Source: Piper betle
Taxonomy: Eukaryota > Streptophyta > Magnoliopsida > Piperales > Piperaceae
Direction of reading: 5' to 3'
DNA length: 64,000 bases
NCBI GenBank assembly: GCA_033002965.1
Contig: JAURVB010012662.1
Coordinates: 110,501-174,500 of the forward strand
Of the stretch, positions 13,484-26,172 are shown piece by piece. How positions within the stretch are numbered: position 1 is the stretch's first letter; each line of letters opens with the position of its first letter. The position numbers were made by a program, and so were the translations under genes. The notes beneath the pieces are model-generated. The model was not told where the DNA came from, made no database searches, and saw only the letters and a list, made by a program, of their open reading frames with translations.

Positions 13484-13829
13484 CATTCTCTTCCCCACCT
13501 CAATCCCAAAAAAATCTCCGCCGCCCCAACCCAGCCTTCGCCGCCGCCGGCACCTCCCGGACGTGGCGGCGCTCGGACTTCCCGCCAGCCGTCGAGCGGC
13601 GGCGTCTCCTCCCACCCCGGATTGTGCCAGTGAGGGTTTTCGGGGGCTAGGGTTACCATTCTCTCCCCACCTCAATCCCAAAAAAATACCCGCCGCCCCA
13701 ACCCTGCCTTCGCCGCCGGCGGCACCGCCCGGACGCGGCGGCGCTCGGATTCCCCGCCAGCCGTCGAGCGGCGGCTTCTCCTCCACCCCGGATTGTGCCA
13801 GTGAGGGTTTTCGGGGGCTACGGTTACCC
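13484..13829 (+). repeat. Tandem duplication (about 172 bp) in the HUA2 5' leader
   Basis: Two adjacent copies, 13484-13656 and 13657-13829, share CCCACCTCAATCCCAAAAAA at the start, a GC-rich CGCCGCC middle and GTGAGGGTTTTCGGGGGCTA at the end. The copies differ by scattered substitutions and a two-base indel. The second copy ends 11 bases before the HUA2 start codon. Confidence 0.9.
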
Positions 13830-13839
13830 CCTCCTCGCC

Positions 13840-16800
13840 ATGGCTCCCGGGCGGAGACGAGGGCCGAATCGCGGCAAGGACAAGGACCTGCTCAGCCTCG
13901 GGGATCTTGTGCTGGCCAAGGTTAAGGGCTTCCCTCCATGGCCGGCGAAGGTGCGTTCTTCGAAACTTTTTTTCTTCTAATTTTGGTGTTTGTTCTTGTT
14001 TCTTGGCAATATCGAGTGATCATGTTGAAAAGTAGAAATTTTTGGGTTTTATTTTGGGGAGTTTTACTCGGGAGAATTGTGAGGGATTGGCTTCCGATGT
14101 TGTTCGTGCTTAAAGTTGGAGAAATTTTGATCATTTACTTGACATAGTTCTATATGCCGTGCACTGTATCTCGTTAGATATATGATTGGATGTTTAGTTA
14201 TTTGTGCATCTTCTTATTGCTCTTTGCTGTCGACTTGTAGTGCCAATTTAAGGTTTTTTTCAGTGAACAGGTTGGTATAAACTCGTAATCTTATTATTTC
14301 CTTATTGGTGTCCGTGCTTAGTGTTGAAACTGGCATTTCTGAATGATCTTAAACTTGTAATTATTGAATCTAGGTCATTTAATGTTTTAATTAGTTGGTA
14401 CTTCTCATCATGGCTGTTCGAGTTCTTTGATGTCACAAGAATCAAGAGATCTAGGACCTCACACAATACTGATTTACGGAAAAAAGCTTAATGCTATCAA
14501 TTGCCTGCTACATGTTGCTGAACAGTCATCACAATTGTAAATAGTTTGAGAATTTCACATAAACATTTAACCATCGGATGGTGATTGGTTTGCTTTTCTT
14601 TTTATCTGCAGATTAGCAAGCCTGAAGATTGGAAACAGACACCAGATCCAAAAAAATATTTTGTTTACTTTTTTGGAACTTCAGAAATGTAAGATTTCTA
14701 TTGAATATTTATGTTTATACACTCATAGTTTTTTTTCCAAGTTTTCATTATTTGTTTGTTTTTTTTTTTGACGATGATGATTTGCACTGGATGCCTGAGT
14801 TTGTTCGGTAAATAATGCTTAAAGCATTGTTGGAAATTTGTAGCTTTACTCATTTGTTCATTTTTTCTGTAAATTTTTAGAGGTCAAGATTACGTTGTCT
14901 CAAAATTCACTTCTATATACTATGGAATTTTTTGATGAGGGTAGGGTATAGAGCCTAGGAATTTTGTACACCTGCATTCCATTGTGATAGGAATTAGACA
15001 GAAGGGGATGATTGAAATTTTGACGTTTTATTGGATGCATTTTGCAGGATTCTGATTCAATGTAATCATGAGTAGTACATTTTCTGTCATGATACTGCAG
15101 CTGGTTGATTATTATCATGAGGATTTTTGTGCTTGGGTTTCTTAACCTTAGATAGTTTGATGGAGATTGATGGAAAGAGTAGCTTTAGAATGTTAAAATA
15201 AAGGTCAAAATGTAAAATATTAAGCTATAGGGTCATCTTTTTCCGAGGGTCAAAATAGCCTCATTGAAGTATAACCTCATCTGTGGGAATATGTGAGAGT
15301 GAGATTGACAGATGCTTTTAAATTTGTTTTCTCCCTTACTGGTTCCTCTTTTTAGGTGACTATTGAAAGTAAAAGTCTTTGTTGCAGGTAGCTTTTGTAG
15401 TCTCTACTATTGAAAAAGCTACTTTTGTAGTCTCTACTATTGGAAAAGCTGTCAATTCTTATTTCTAGAAACAATTGTTTGATTGCGGTTGGTTGTCTAA
15501 TGGTTATTTATGCCCCAGTGGCAACTCTTTTCTCATTTCTAAGTGAGTGCACTGATTACTAGATGTCACCATTCTAAGCAAATATCAAAGCAGTTGCTGT
15601 TGATGATTAGAATCATGGTTTTTTGTGCCACTTGAAAGAGAAAGTTGGAATTATATGCACAGAAGTATGAATATTTAGATATTATTTGTAATTTTAGCTG
15701 CGCTTGAGGGGCATGCCTTCAGATAATCACATGTCATGCAGTCATTGTTTCTTTAAGTTGAGGCTAGCAAGCTGAATAAGATGTTTCGTTTTAGTAAGCA
15801 TTTTCTTGAGAATGTTGTGTGTGAGTGTTAGCTGTTTGTTCTATGAATTGGGGTGTTCACTGTGATATAACATTTCTAAGAAAAATATACTCGGTATCAG
15901 AATACATTGATATAGATAGTCCATTCCCCCTTTTTTTTCTTTTCTTTTCTTTCTTTTTTTCTTTTCTTTTTTGTACAATGAAATGGTTCTTTATTTTTTC
16001 GTTAGGATGTTTATCCTGTTCGCTATTTCTGCTTCCTTGTTGCTTGCTTGTGTTGAAGTCTTTTTTGTTCTGCTTATCATAAGAAGTCCACCAATTGCAC
16101 ACTTGTTTATATACAAAATTTGATAAGAAACCCACCAATTGCACACTAAAAAATTTACATAGAAAAGCACATGTTATTGGTAAGTGAAAGTCTAGTTCTG
16201 TGGAAGAATTTATAAATTGACGATGGAAGACAACTGACATTGTATCATCTATCTATTACGTGGAAGCAAATTGGATTTATTTATGATTAGATTTACAACA
16301 GAAGATGATTATATAAGTAAGATATAGAGTGATGTTGTTAAATTTCTAGCTATTCCCCCTCTTTTTGATGGATGTAAGGAAGGGCATCTGGTAAACATTG
16401 TTCTTTGGCTTTGTATGTGCTCGATTTACATGGGAAAAGTATCAGTGAGTGGAGAAATCCATTCCATCAACCCAGCCTGCTGAGGTAATAGCGTTGATGA
16501 TGATAGTAATCATTAACTTTTTTGGGCGAATATTATGTGGTACTTGACATAACCAAAGGAATACAATGGATCTTATTGGCATACCGGGTTTTTCAAGCTG
16601 ATTGATGAACTATTATTTGCATGCATTTTGAGGAGGCAAGTTGACCGCTCTTTTTTCCCCATCTTTCAGTGGTTTTATTGCTCCAGCTGATATTCAACCT
16701 TTCACTAACGAGGCAAAGTCTAAGGTGGTTGCTCGGTGTCAGGGGAAGACAGTAAAAAATTATGCCCAGGCTGTGAAGGAAATTTGTATGGCTTATGAAG

Positions 16801-19800
16801 AATTACGGAAAGAAAATAAAGGTCAATTAGGTGAAGACAACAATGTGGGAATACCTCAGATGAGTGTCTTGTCTGATGGCCATGTCAATGGTGACCATGA
16901 AATAAAGCATTCTAAAGTAGGTAGCTCAGGTCAAGATGAGGCACTTGAAACGGAAAATGCTGTTGATGATGTAAATGAGCTGTGCAGATCTGATAGTGCT
17001 TCTCCTTGTGAGGATGTAAATACTGCTTGCAAAAAAGATGCAGATGGCTCAGTTGTTGATAATTTTCAGAAAGAAAGCCATAGTTCTAATGAAGTTGCTG
17101 GTTCACTGGTCGAGGGGAAAGATCAAGCAGAAAAATTGTGTGTTAGTTCTTCCCTATGCCAACTAACTTATTCTCAGTTTAATTGTGATGGTGGCAGTGA
17201 GAATGCAGGGAACATACGTTCTGAGTCTACAAAAGTGGAAATTTCTTTTGAATTTTCTTCAATTTGTAAAGCTGGATGTTCCTCTGATGCAAAACCGAAG
17301 GCTTTGATTGCTGGAAGTGATGAGGGGATGACGGTTGATGTGAAAAATTTAGGTGAGGTGCAGAAGGTGTTGCTAAATGGTCATGATAGGGAAAAGGTGG
17401 TGCCCGTGAGAAAGGCAAAAGCCAGGGTGCTGCCTGTGACAAAAGAAAAATCTAAAATAGATGTAGAAGCTCAAAAGATGGTGAGTCGATCTTCAAACTT
17501 GTTGCAAGATGATCATCGTACTGGTTCTAGAGATAAATTGAGCGAAGATACTAGTAGAAAAGGCATGCCAGAGAAAGCGCGAAACTCATCTTTAAAATCT
17601 TTAAATGTTGCCCCCGCTGTTTCGGGGGAAGGAAAAAGCAGTGGGCTTAACTTCCTCCAAGAAACTGTTAACTGAAAAAGGCAAGGGCTCTAGTGTTCGT
17701 CTTCAGAAGACAGCTATATCAGCAAGTTCAAAGGAAGAAGATGGCGATAATGGTTTGTCATCTGTAGATTTTATAAAGAATCAATCTAAACTGGGCAAAG
17801 CGAAGGTCTCAGATCAGGAGGAGGCACAGCCTAAAAAGAAGCCTAGACTTGCCACTAGTGGAGATGATGAGATGGCGGGTGGTTTAGATACCGTAGAGAA
17901 CTCTATCACCAATGAACATAGAAAGGATAAAGCGTCTGGACAAAAAGAAGTTTGCATCTAGTGAAAAAGGCGATGACACAGTTCATAGGACAGGTGATGA
18001 AAGCTTATTGCCTCTTTCAAAAAGACGTAGCAAGTTGGAAGCCGTATCTGATTATGCTTCCAAAATAAGTGGTAATGTGACAGAGAAGAGCGTTACTTAT
18101 TATTCAAAGCATGAAAAGCCAAATTCTGATTTACGTAGTTCTAATGCTTCTCAAGCTCTCTCCCGAAGAAAATCGTTTCAGGCTGATGATGATGATCGAG
18201 GTGGAGTTCATTGCAGGACACCAGTTCACAGAGGATCTTCTAATGTTATTAAGAAAGTGGATGAATCCTTGCTGCAAGAAATCCACATGCATTCAGATGT
18301 GAATGTCAAAGATATTAAGCTTGAAAATCAAAGTATTACAGAAGCGGAAGGTAAATCTTCAAATGTTGACGACTCTATTATGGCTTCAGATGGACCACTT
18401 TTACATGATAATAGCCAAAATGAAGTGAAAAAGTCTGAGCAAACTTTAGATTCTCATGCTTCCATCAGTCCCAAGAAAATGGAGTCGGTTACTTCCATAG
18501 AGCTTAAAGCAACTGTTGCTTCAACGATTAAGTCATCAGGTTCCATTGCTTCAAGGAGCAGTGACAGTAAATACGCAAAAGTTCCCCTTAAGCTATCAAA
18601 TGTTGCACCTCAAAAGAGATCAGGAGCACGTCCAGCACCTTCACAGGGCCTTATTCAGGCTGTTGAAAGTTCAATTCGCTCTTCTGATCAGGTTGTAGTG
18701 CAGAGCAGATCAAAGGGTACCCCAAAAGGAAATGTGAAGTCTACCAATACTATCATTCTGGATCGTGTTTCTGAAAAGGAGAGTCCATTGGCTGAGAAGT
18801 AATTAATTTTTTGTTCGTTTAGTTGTTTTGAAATGGTTTCTTGTTAGGCTTTTTATTCTACTTATTTTTTCTCTTTTGTTAATTTCCTTGCAGGTTCGAA
18901 ATAGGGAGAGACCATAAACCAGCTCTGACTTCTGTAGCAGAGTTTGGTGATTCGCCGACATCTATGAAACATCTCATTGCTAAAGCTCAGGCAAAAAGGA
19001 AACAAACCCATTCTCAGTCCTTTTTACATGCTATCCCTGCTTTCATATCAACCCCATCTTTGCTTCAAGGTGTAAGTCCTATTTCTGGTTCTGTGTATCC
19101 TGCACTCTCTTCTGGCATTGGTCAACAGCAGGACGCTACTGGTGCTCACGTTCATAATCCGGCTTCATCAATTTCTCCTTCTATGCAAACTCGTCTGCAT
19201 GTATCAGATAACCAAATGGATAATGGAGTATTTGAGGGTGGAGAATCTGGTAATCTAGGTGTAGTTGAGTCATTGAGTGGTGGTACTGAAGCAGTTGTTG
19301 CCCGGGATGCTTTTGAAGGCATGATTGAGACGTTGTCCAGGACAAAGGAAAGTATTGGACGAGCAACACGTCTTGCAATTGATTGTGCCAAATATGGCAT
19401 AGCTGGTGAGGTAAGCATGTTAATTTTAATCGTGCATCTGTTTCACTTGTATGCTACTGTTGAATAGATTGTTAGGTGACCTTCCTATTGCAGTTGTAAT
19501 ATTTGAAGTTGTGATAAGAATGAAAGATCTGGAGATTTTTGGTGTATGATAATGTGTAACTGCCTTTCAGGTTGTGGATCTTCTTATTCAGAAGTTGGAA
19601 AATGAACCTAGTTATCACCGTAGAGTCGACCTGTTCTTTCTTGTAGATTCAATTACACAATGTTCACATGGTCAGAAAGGTAAAAGGCTGATATTTCAAT
19701 TTTTTTTTCATAAAAATGGTCTGCCCTATCCTGTCTTTTGCTGTTTTCCTTGCATCTTGTACATGATTTTTCTTTACTTGATAAGCATTACGTTATTATA

Positions 19801-22702
19801 GGCATAGCTGGAGCTTCTTACATTCCTGCAGTCCAAGCAGCACTTCCACGCCTCCTGGGTGCAGCTGCACCTCCAGGAGCTAGTGCACGTGAAAATCGTC
19901 GCCAATGTCATAAGGTGATGTTATATTTGTTTTACTGTATTACACTATATATGTATCATATATGTGCTGGATTACTACTATTTAGAGTAAAGTTAACGAA
20001 GTGTTACCCGATTGACCACAATTTTCCCATCTCATTCACGATAGTCACTTGTTTCATTGGTGGCTGACATTTTCAGTCAAATTTGTTTAAAGGTATTGAG
20101 ATTGTGGCTTGAGCGCAAGATATTACCAGAATCATTTCTTCGCCGATACATAGATGAGTTTGGTGTTTCAACAGACGATATTTCTGCTGGATGCTTTCTA
20201 AAACGCCCTTCTCGGGCTGAGCGCTCAGTTGATGACCCCATTAGAGAAATGGAAGGCATGCTTGTTGATGAATATGGAAGGTATGAGAATTTATTTGTTC
20301 TGATTTACCTGCTGTTGTACTTGGATGATTTTAGATGACAGTGTCTCAGCTGATATGCAAAATTGTGGATGTTTAAAAAGCTAGCAAACTGGGCAAATGA
20401 TTTCTTCTCAAGAATTGTGTACTTGCCACCGGCTCTCCTAGTTGATTGATGAGTAGAGTGTTCCCGAGGAGCAGGCATATTCTTTACTTGCATCCATGTT
20501 TGCTAGGTAGCTAGTTGCTGTCATTGAACTTTGAAGAAGACAAAATATGGTTTGTTGAGCTTCAAGAAAGAGATATATATGTTGTTTGTTCCACTATGCA
20601 TTGAGTGTTTATTGCTAAATGTTATTATTTCATACATGATTATAATGATATCATCTTTTTATTGGGCATGAATTTTTTGCATGGTGATCAAAGTATTTGT
20701 TCAAATGAAGGCTTATATTATAACACCTAATTCCTCACTGTGTTTAAGGTTTCTAATATTTCTAAAACACATGGTACTTATTCATTTACTGTTTTTTTAT
20801 CAGCAATGCAACTTTTCAGTTGCCTGGTTTTTGACTTCTGGTGCATTTGAAGATGATGACGATGAGGAAGACTTTCCGAATCCCAATTTAAGCAATAAGG
20901 GAAAAGATAATGACGATTCTCCTGCAGAAGCATCTAATGCTTTGGAAGATGTAGAAACAACATGTGCAGTCACTCCTTCCAGCAGAAAAACACCATCACA
21001 TATTGGAGGAGGTGGATGGTGAGCTTGAAATGGAAGATGTTTCTGGATCCTCCCTTTATCCCAAGGATGAAGGGACCTCTGCTGTGGCAAAAAGTGATAC
21101 ACATGATTTGCAATCTTTTCGTCAAAATTTAGAGAACCGAAATTTAGAACCATCACCATCTACTAACAGCCATATTGAGTTTCCACCCCCACCTTTCGGT
21201 GAAGGTTCTCCACCGCTGCCTTCAGACCCCCCGCCTCCCCCACCACCTTTGCCTCCTTCTCCACCTCCTCCACCACCGCCACAGTCTCCTTCTCCACCAC
21301 CACCACCGCCGCCTCCACCTTTAAATCCACCTCCACACCTTCCAATCCGCCTCCACCTTCCAATCCGCCTCCATCTTTACCCCCTCCATTGCCTCCATCT
21401 TTGCCACCTGCGGCGTCGCCATCTTTTGGTTATCATACTTCACTTCCACCAGATTATTCTGCTACTGTAAGTGTATGTAATTCTGTTGACTTTCTAATTT
21501 ATCTAGTTTATGGATGCACATGTTTATAGTCTTCCACATTCTTACCAGACCAACCAGTTTGCCATTGCTGGAAATGCTCCTGTCCAGTCCCATCTCAATC
21601 CTTCAACAATGAAAGGTGATATGATTCCTCAGCAACCTGTTTCATATATGACAACTGGTGCAGTCTCAAATGCACAAGATACAGCTGGATTTGATGCATC
21701 CAGATCTTTTGAGCCGACAGGACAAAATCATGACATGTATTTACCACCGCCACCACCTCCACCGTTGCCACATGCTTCTTACCATCAACATCAGCATCAC
21801 CAAAACCATCTTTATCATCAGCAACATCATCATCAGCAACAGCCTCAATTGCCTCATTCCCATCAGTTTGTCCAACAACCCCAACCCCAGTTTCAACAAC
21901 CAACTGGTACATCTTATACACAAGGGTCACCTTATGCTCCTCCTCCTCGGCCACCGATTGCACCACTGGTGCAGTCACCTGCTCCAAATCTTGCACCACT
22001 TCCTAGTCACCATTTTCCATACACCAACTCCCTAGGAATGCAGCAGCAAATGCAGGCACCACAACACCACCAACAACCATCCCATCCTTATACTGCACCA
22101 CATCTTGTCAATGGGCATAGACAATATGTTGCTGGTGAGAATCATCTCCCAGAGGATGCTCAGCAACCTGGTCATTGGGGGGCAGCAGGAAGGCCAATGC
22201 CACCTTCAGGCGGGCCATTCATGCAAGAAGGTAGGGTTCATTGGCGTCACGACTTAGAAGCACGCTTCAAACTATGTGTGCTATGCTAATGCCATTTTAA
22301 AATGTTTCATTCTACCTGGAACACTTACTCATATCTGGGCTTAGCATGCTGTGCTATTAATACAGGTTTCTTTCGGCCGCTAATGGAAAGGCCTAGCTCC
22401 AGTGCATTAAATTATCAACCGCCTGCCAATAATGCTCTTGTCTCTGGTTCTCCAATGCCTGGTAATCATTGCCTTTCTTATATATAGACAATAGTAGTGG
22501 TGAGAGCACTTCAGGCATTGGCTGTACAAGATTTGTTTTTTAAATGCAATCAGATGCTGTGATCCACACTCATGCTATTAGTAGCAGTTTTTTTTAATTT
22601 TATTTCCTGCTATGATGTTTGTTATTTTTAGGTCTTGGGGTCAACCAGATGCCCCATTGTAGACCGGACATGTCTGCTGTTGACTGTTGGAGGCCAGTTT
22701 AA
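13840..22702 (+). CDS. HUA2: HUA2-like (ENHANCER OF AG-4) PWWP/CID protein, with five small frame breaks
   Basis: HUA2-family nuclear proteins act in processing of floral regulator transcripts such as AGAMOUS pre-mRNA. Exons: 13840-13950, 14612-14688, 16670-18798, 18894-19410, 19571-19679, 19802-19914, 20093-20280, 20804-21466, 21507-22230, 22366-22461, 22632-22702. Phases agree at every junction once the indels below are allowed for, giving about 1,600 residues. Exons 1-3 encode the PWWP domain (LSLGDLVLAKVKGFPPWPAK to GFIAPADIQ). Exon 3 is long, charged and disordered. Exons 4-7 give a CID/RPR domain (from DAFEGMIETLSRTKESIG to ILPESFLRRYIDEFG). A poly-proline and His/Gln-rich tail ends in CWRPV. 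Frame breaks lie at G5 17624-17628 (+1), A5 17942-17946 (+1), T5 20828-20832 (-1), A5 20986-20990 (+1) and the proline-coding tract near 21331-21340 (-1). Coding similarity continues across each. Confidence 0.88.
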
Positions 22703-25700
22703 AAATTATTTGGGCATGATGTTTGAATCTCAGGTGAGGTTTCTGGTGCAACTTTGTGACCTTGCTTTGTATTACATCTGTTTAGTTATCTTGAACACAT
22801 TATATCTACAAGCCACTGTTGTAAATTTGTGGGTACATTGAGGAAATTCTTGTTTTTATACTGCAGGACTGTGGGAATATGAATATTATCATACTTGCAT
22901 CCTCATCAGAGATGCCAATTTATTTGAATGAAGGCGAGAAGTCTGCCTAATCAGTGCTTGCTGGTTCCAATCGCAGTCACCTTGGTAGAATTGTGAATAT
23001 TGTACAATTTCCTTGACAAGCACACCATCTTATTCATACCAAGTGTAAGCACCTTGGTTTTTGGTACATTGAGATGAATCTACTTGTAATTTTGTAATTT
23101 TACTTCACTGATTATATAATAACCAACAATTTTTTTTTCCAAGGGAAGAGATTTGAATAAATGTTTTGTCCTACTTGTTCAAACATATTTCCATCTGATC
23201 TTTTCATTTTTAATGCTTGTGACCTAGCGTTACCCGTGAATGGAACTCTTTTAGCTCACCTTATTAGGTTGAATGGCCGCTACTTCTCAACTATTCCATT
23301 TATCCATTTTTTTTTATAGCCATCCTTATTGTCTTTTTATTTCTGGGTGGTGTAGGTCTGTAGGCATGTCAAGTGCTCTATTAGGTGCTGTTGCTCTACT
23401 GTGTTCAAATTTGCTGACATTTTACAATATTCTGCTTTTGCTAAATTTAGGAAGATATATGTTACAGGTTTTTGTCTTGTTATTGGTTAAAATCCTTTTG
23501 TATGAGTTACTTTGGTGATATTTGAAACTATCTGGAAGAGCTTAGAAATAAGAATTATGTGAAATATTTGAATTTATCTGAAAGGGTATGGAAATCAGAA
23601 TCATGTGAAGTGTCTTATAGTGTTCATTCGTGCTCGTGGTCTTTGGTTCCTTTTTCGTCTAGGTTCCTTTTGCATAAATAGGCAGTGCTTTGAATGTCAC
23701 GTAAGTCTTTTTGCTTCTTAAAATGTTAATGGTCTTGGGTGTATGTTTTCCTCCCTTCTGCATCATTATGATCATCTAGATTTTATCCTTGCTAAGCTAG
23801 GTTGGTGGTGTGATTTTTATACCACCGGTGAGTTCCTCTTATATTTCAAGCACCAATATATATTCCATGAAAAAAAGAAGCATCAGGGACTAACAGTATC
23901 GTTAACTCTTGTCTAGCCTTTTGAAGAGTAGTAAGGAAGATGAAGATACATGTTCACCATCCATATAACTTCTTATTTATAGATAAGTTTCATGAGAAGG
24001 TGATTAAGTTCATAATAATCATCTTCTATCACACAGTTGCGAACAAAAAAAAATCAACTTTCTTTTATACAGAAGTGTGGCATACCTGTGTAGTTAGTTG
24101 TTTCCTGACTTGGCTAATTTGACTGTAGCCAATTGATTTTTCACTTTCTATAGTATCAACTGTCTAATACGTTTCAGGTTTTACTCAGATGAGATGAAGT
24201 TACCAACTCAAATGTTACATAGCAACTTGCGTCAGGATGTGAGGATTGTCTTGATTTTGAAGTTTCCTAATGCATAATTCTGCTGCAACAAGTTTAAAGG
24301 TAACTTCTTTTAAGAAATTCCCTTAGACTTGGGCAGCTAACTTTTTCTGTTTATGAAAGTGAAATGATAGCACATCCAAAAGCTTTGTTGAACAGCTCTA
24401 TCACTCATTCGGCAACGTTATTGTTAAGTTGGGAATTAATGTTGGTTGCTTGCTTAGCATTACGGCTTAAATAGCTATTGCATGTTCTCATCTGTTCTTT
24501 TGTGTGTTTTACTTTTAACTAACTTTTCATAACATGTTGGGAGTAAGAAGTCGAAGTTGGTTTGAGGCTTTGTAGGTAGGAGTTTGCCCTTTTTCTTTAT
24601 TACAAACAAAAGAATGTTGTGAAATGATTGTGTTCTTTTTTGTGGTATAAACTTTAAGCTGTACTAGTCGAAATGAACTGTGCTATAGCTATATTATAGC
24701 TTATGTGATGATGTTCAATGGTAGGAAAATATCAGTGTGTGGAAGTGCTGTTAGATTTTTATAGGCTGTCTTCTGTTGTTGAATGCTGGTAATGTTGGTC
24801 CCAAAAGTCGGTTAGGGGTTGAAGATTTTCTTGTTGGACATCTAATATTGAACTTGCATTAGGCACAAAGCAGGGTTTGTGAAGCTATTATGACTGATGA
24901 ACTTTGGCATAAAATTTTTTTCTAGCTTTCATTTATGGATTTTCCCTGGGGTAAAATTAAGATTTAAAAGTTTGTCTGGATTAGGTCATACTCGCTTTTG
25001 TACCGAAAAAAAAAATTTCCAGTCTCCTTATGGCTATTTCTTGTTTGCTCATTTATTTTTGGGTGTGCAAGCACCGTTGAATAATATTTGAGCATTGTCT
25101 AACTATTTGTACTCCCACAAGAATTTTATTGTGCTTTATCGAGATTTCTTGGCCTCCCATAAGGTTGCTTGATAGGAAATAAGTGTTTTCTCTTGGGGGA
25201 TGTTTGGTTTTGCTAGAAAGAGAAATAAATAGAAAAGAAAAGAAATATTACAAGTTCAAGTCCAAGTCCTTGATTTTGTGAGTTTCTGAGTAGGATATTT
25301 TCTTTGCTAACCTTTCTCTTTATTGTTAACCAAGCACACCCAGCTAGGTGAAAAAATTTTGAATGAATTTGTGATCTGCTATAGGATGACTGCTTTAATT
25401 CTTTCAATATGGAAGGGTATTATTTGCTGTTGACAGTGAGTATTCGTTACTCAAATGCTGAACCTTGTCACATGAGGCCCTGAACAGGGTTCCATGAAAA
25501 GAGTTATCGCGCGTTAGCGTTCATGAGAGAATTTGTCGAAGAAGATTTAAGTAGTGCAGTTTCATGGATCTTTTCTAGGTTGAAACTTGCCTTTTACGCA
25601 TCAGATGCGATTTTAAGTAGATTTATAGATCTTGTGATATTAAATTTGCATTGGTTTTCGGGGATTGAGATACCACATTTATAGATGACACTTAATCTCT

Positions 25701-26172
25701 TAACGTAGGACAGATCACTGTGAACACTACGATCAGTATATGGATCCTGTCATTGACGATATCGTTCTCAGAGATGAACAAAGATTAGAGTCCAAAAATT
25801 ACAAGGAGGCATAATGCTTATTTAATCTGTTTGGCTGATCACGCTAATTCAAATGATTTCTTCCTAATGTTAACAAATTGGCAGATGTTCGATATTAAAA
25901 TTTCAAAACTGATAAGTAATCAGATGCTCAGAAAAATACATTTCTGTTCCAGTAAATGCACATCTCTGCACCATCTTCCTGTTAAGGGAAAATGTCTTGA
26001 TAAACAAAAGGTGTATGTACCTGTGGGCCGAGTCTCACATTCTATGAACATTTAAATCTCAGGGGTATGTGTAAATGCATTTGATGGGGTAATGCTGATG
26101 ATGAACAATGCGGTGACGTCGAAATGGATTACTGAATACACGAGCAGAGATCAACATGCTACTGGTTACATG
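22703..26172. other. HUA2 3' UTR and spacer
   Basis: Just after the stop, a GT at 22735 (CTCAG|GTGAGG) and a CTGCAG acceptor at about 22866 suggest a spliced 3' UTR. The rest is T-rich, low-coding DNA. No remnant of the ClpP2 gene, which lies at this place in Arabidopsis, is visible to me. Confidence 0.45.

Noticed and set aside
13377..13925. 182-residue Pro/Arg/Ser-rich frame across the HUA2 leader
   Set aside because: It lies in a different frame from the HUA2 start and is produced by the GC-rich tandem duplication. The PWWP frame is the conserved one.
15900..15975. T-rich low-complexity tract that looked like a polypyrimidine-bounded exon edge
   Set aside because: It lies in the middle of the large HUA2 intron 2, and the PWWP coding sequence joins correctly from 14688 to 16670 without it.
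21595..21999. Val/Asp-rich minus-strand frame
   Set aside because: Antisense shadow of the His/Gln/Pro-rich tail of HUA2.
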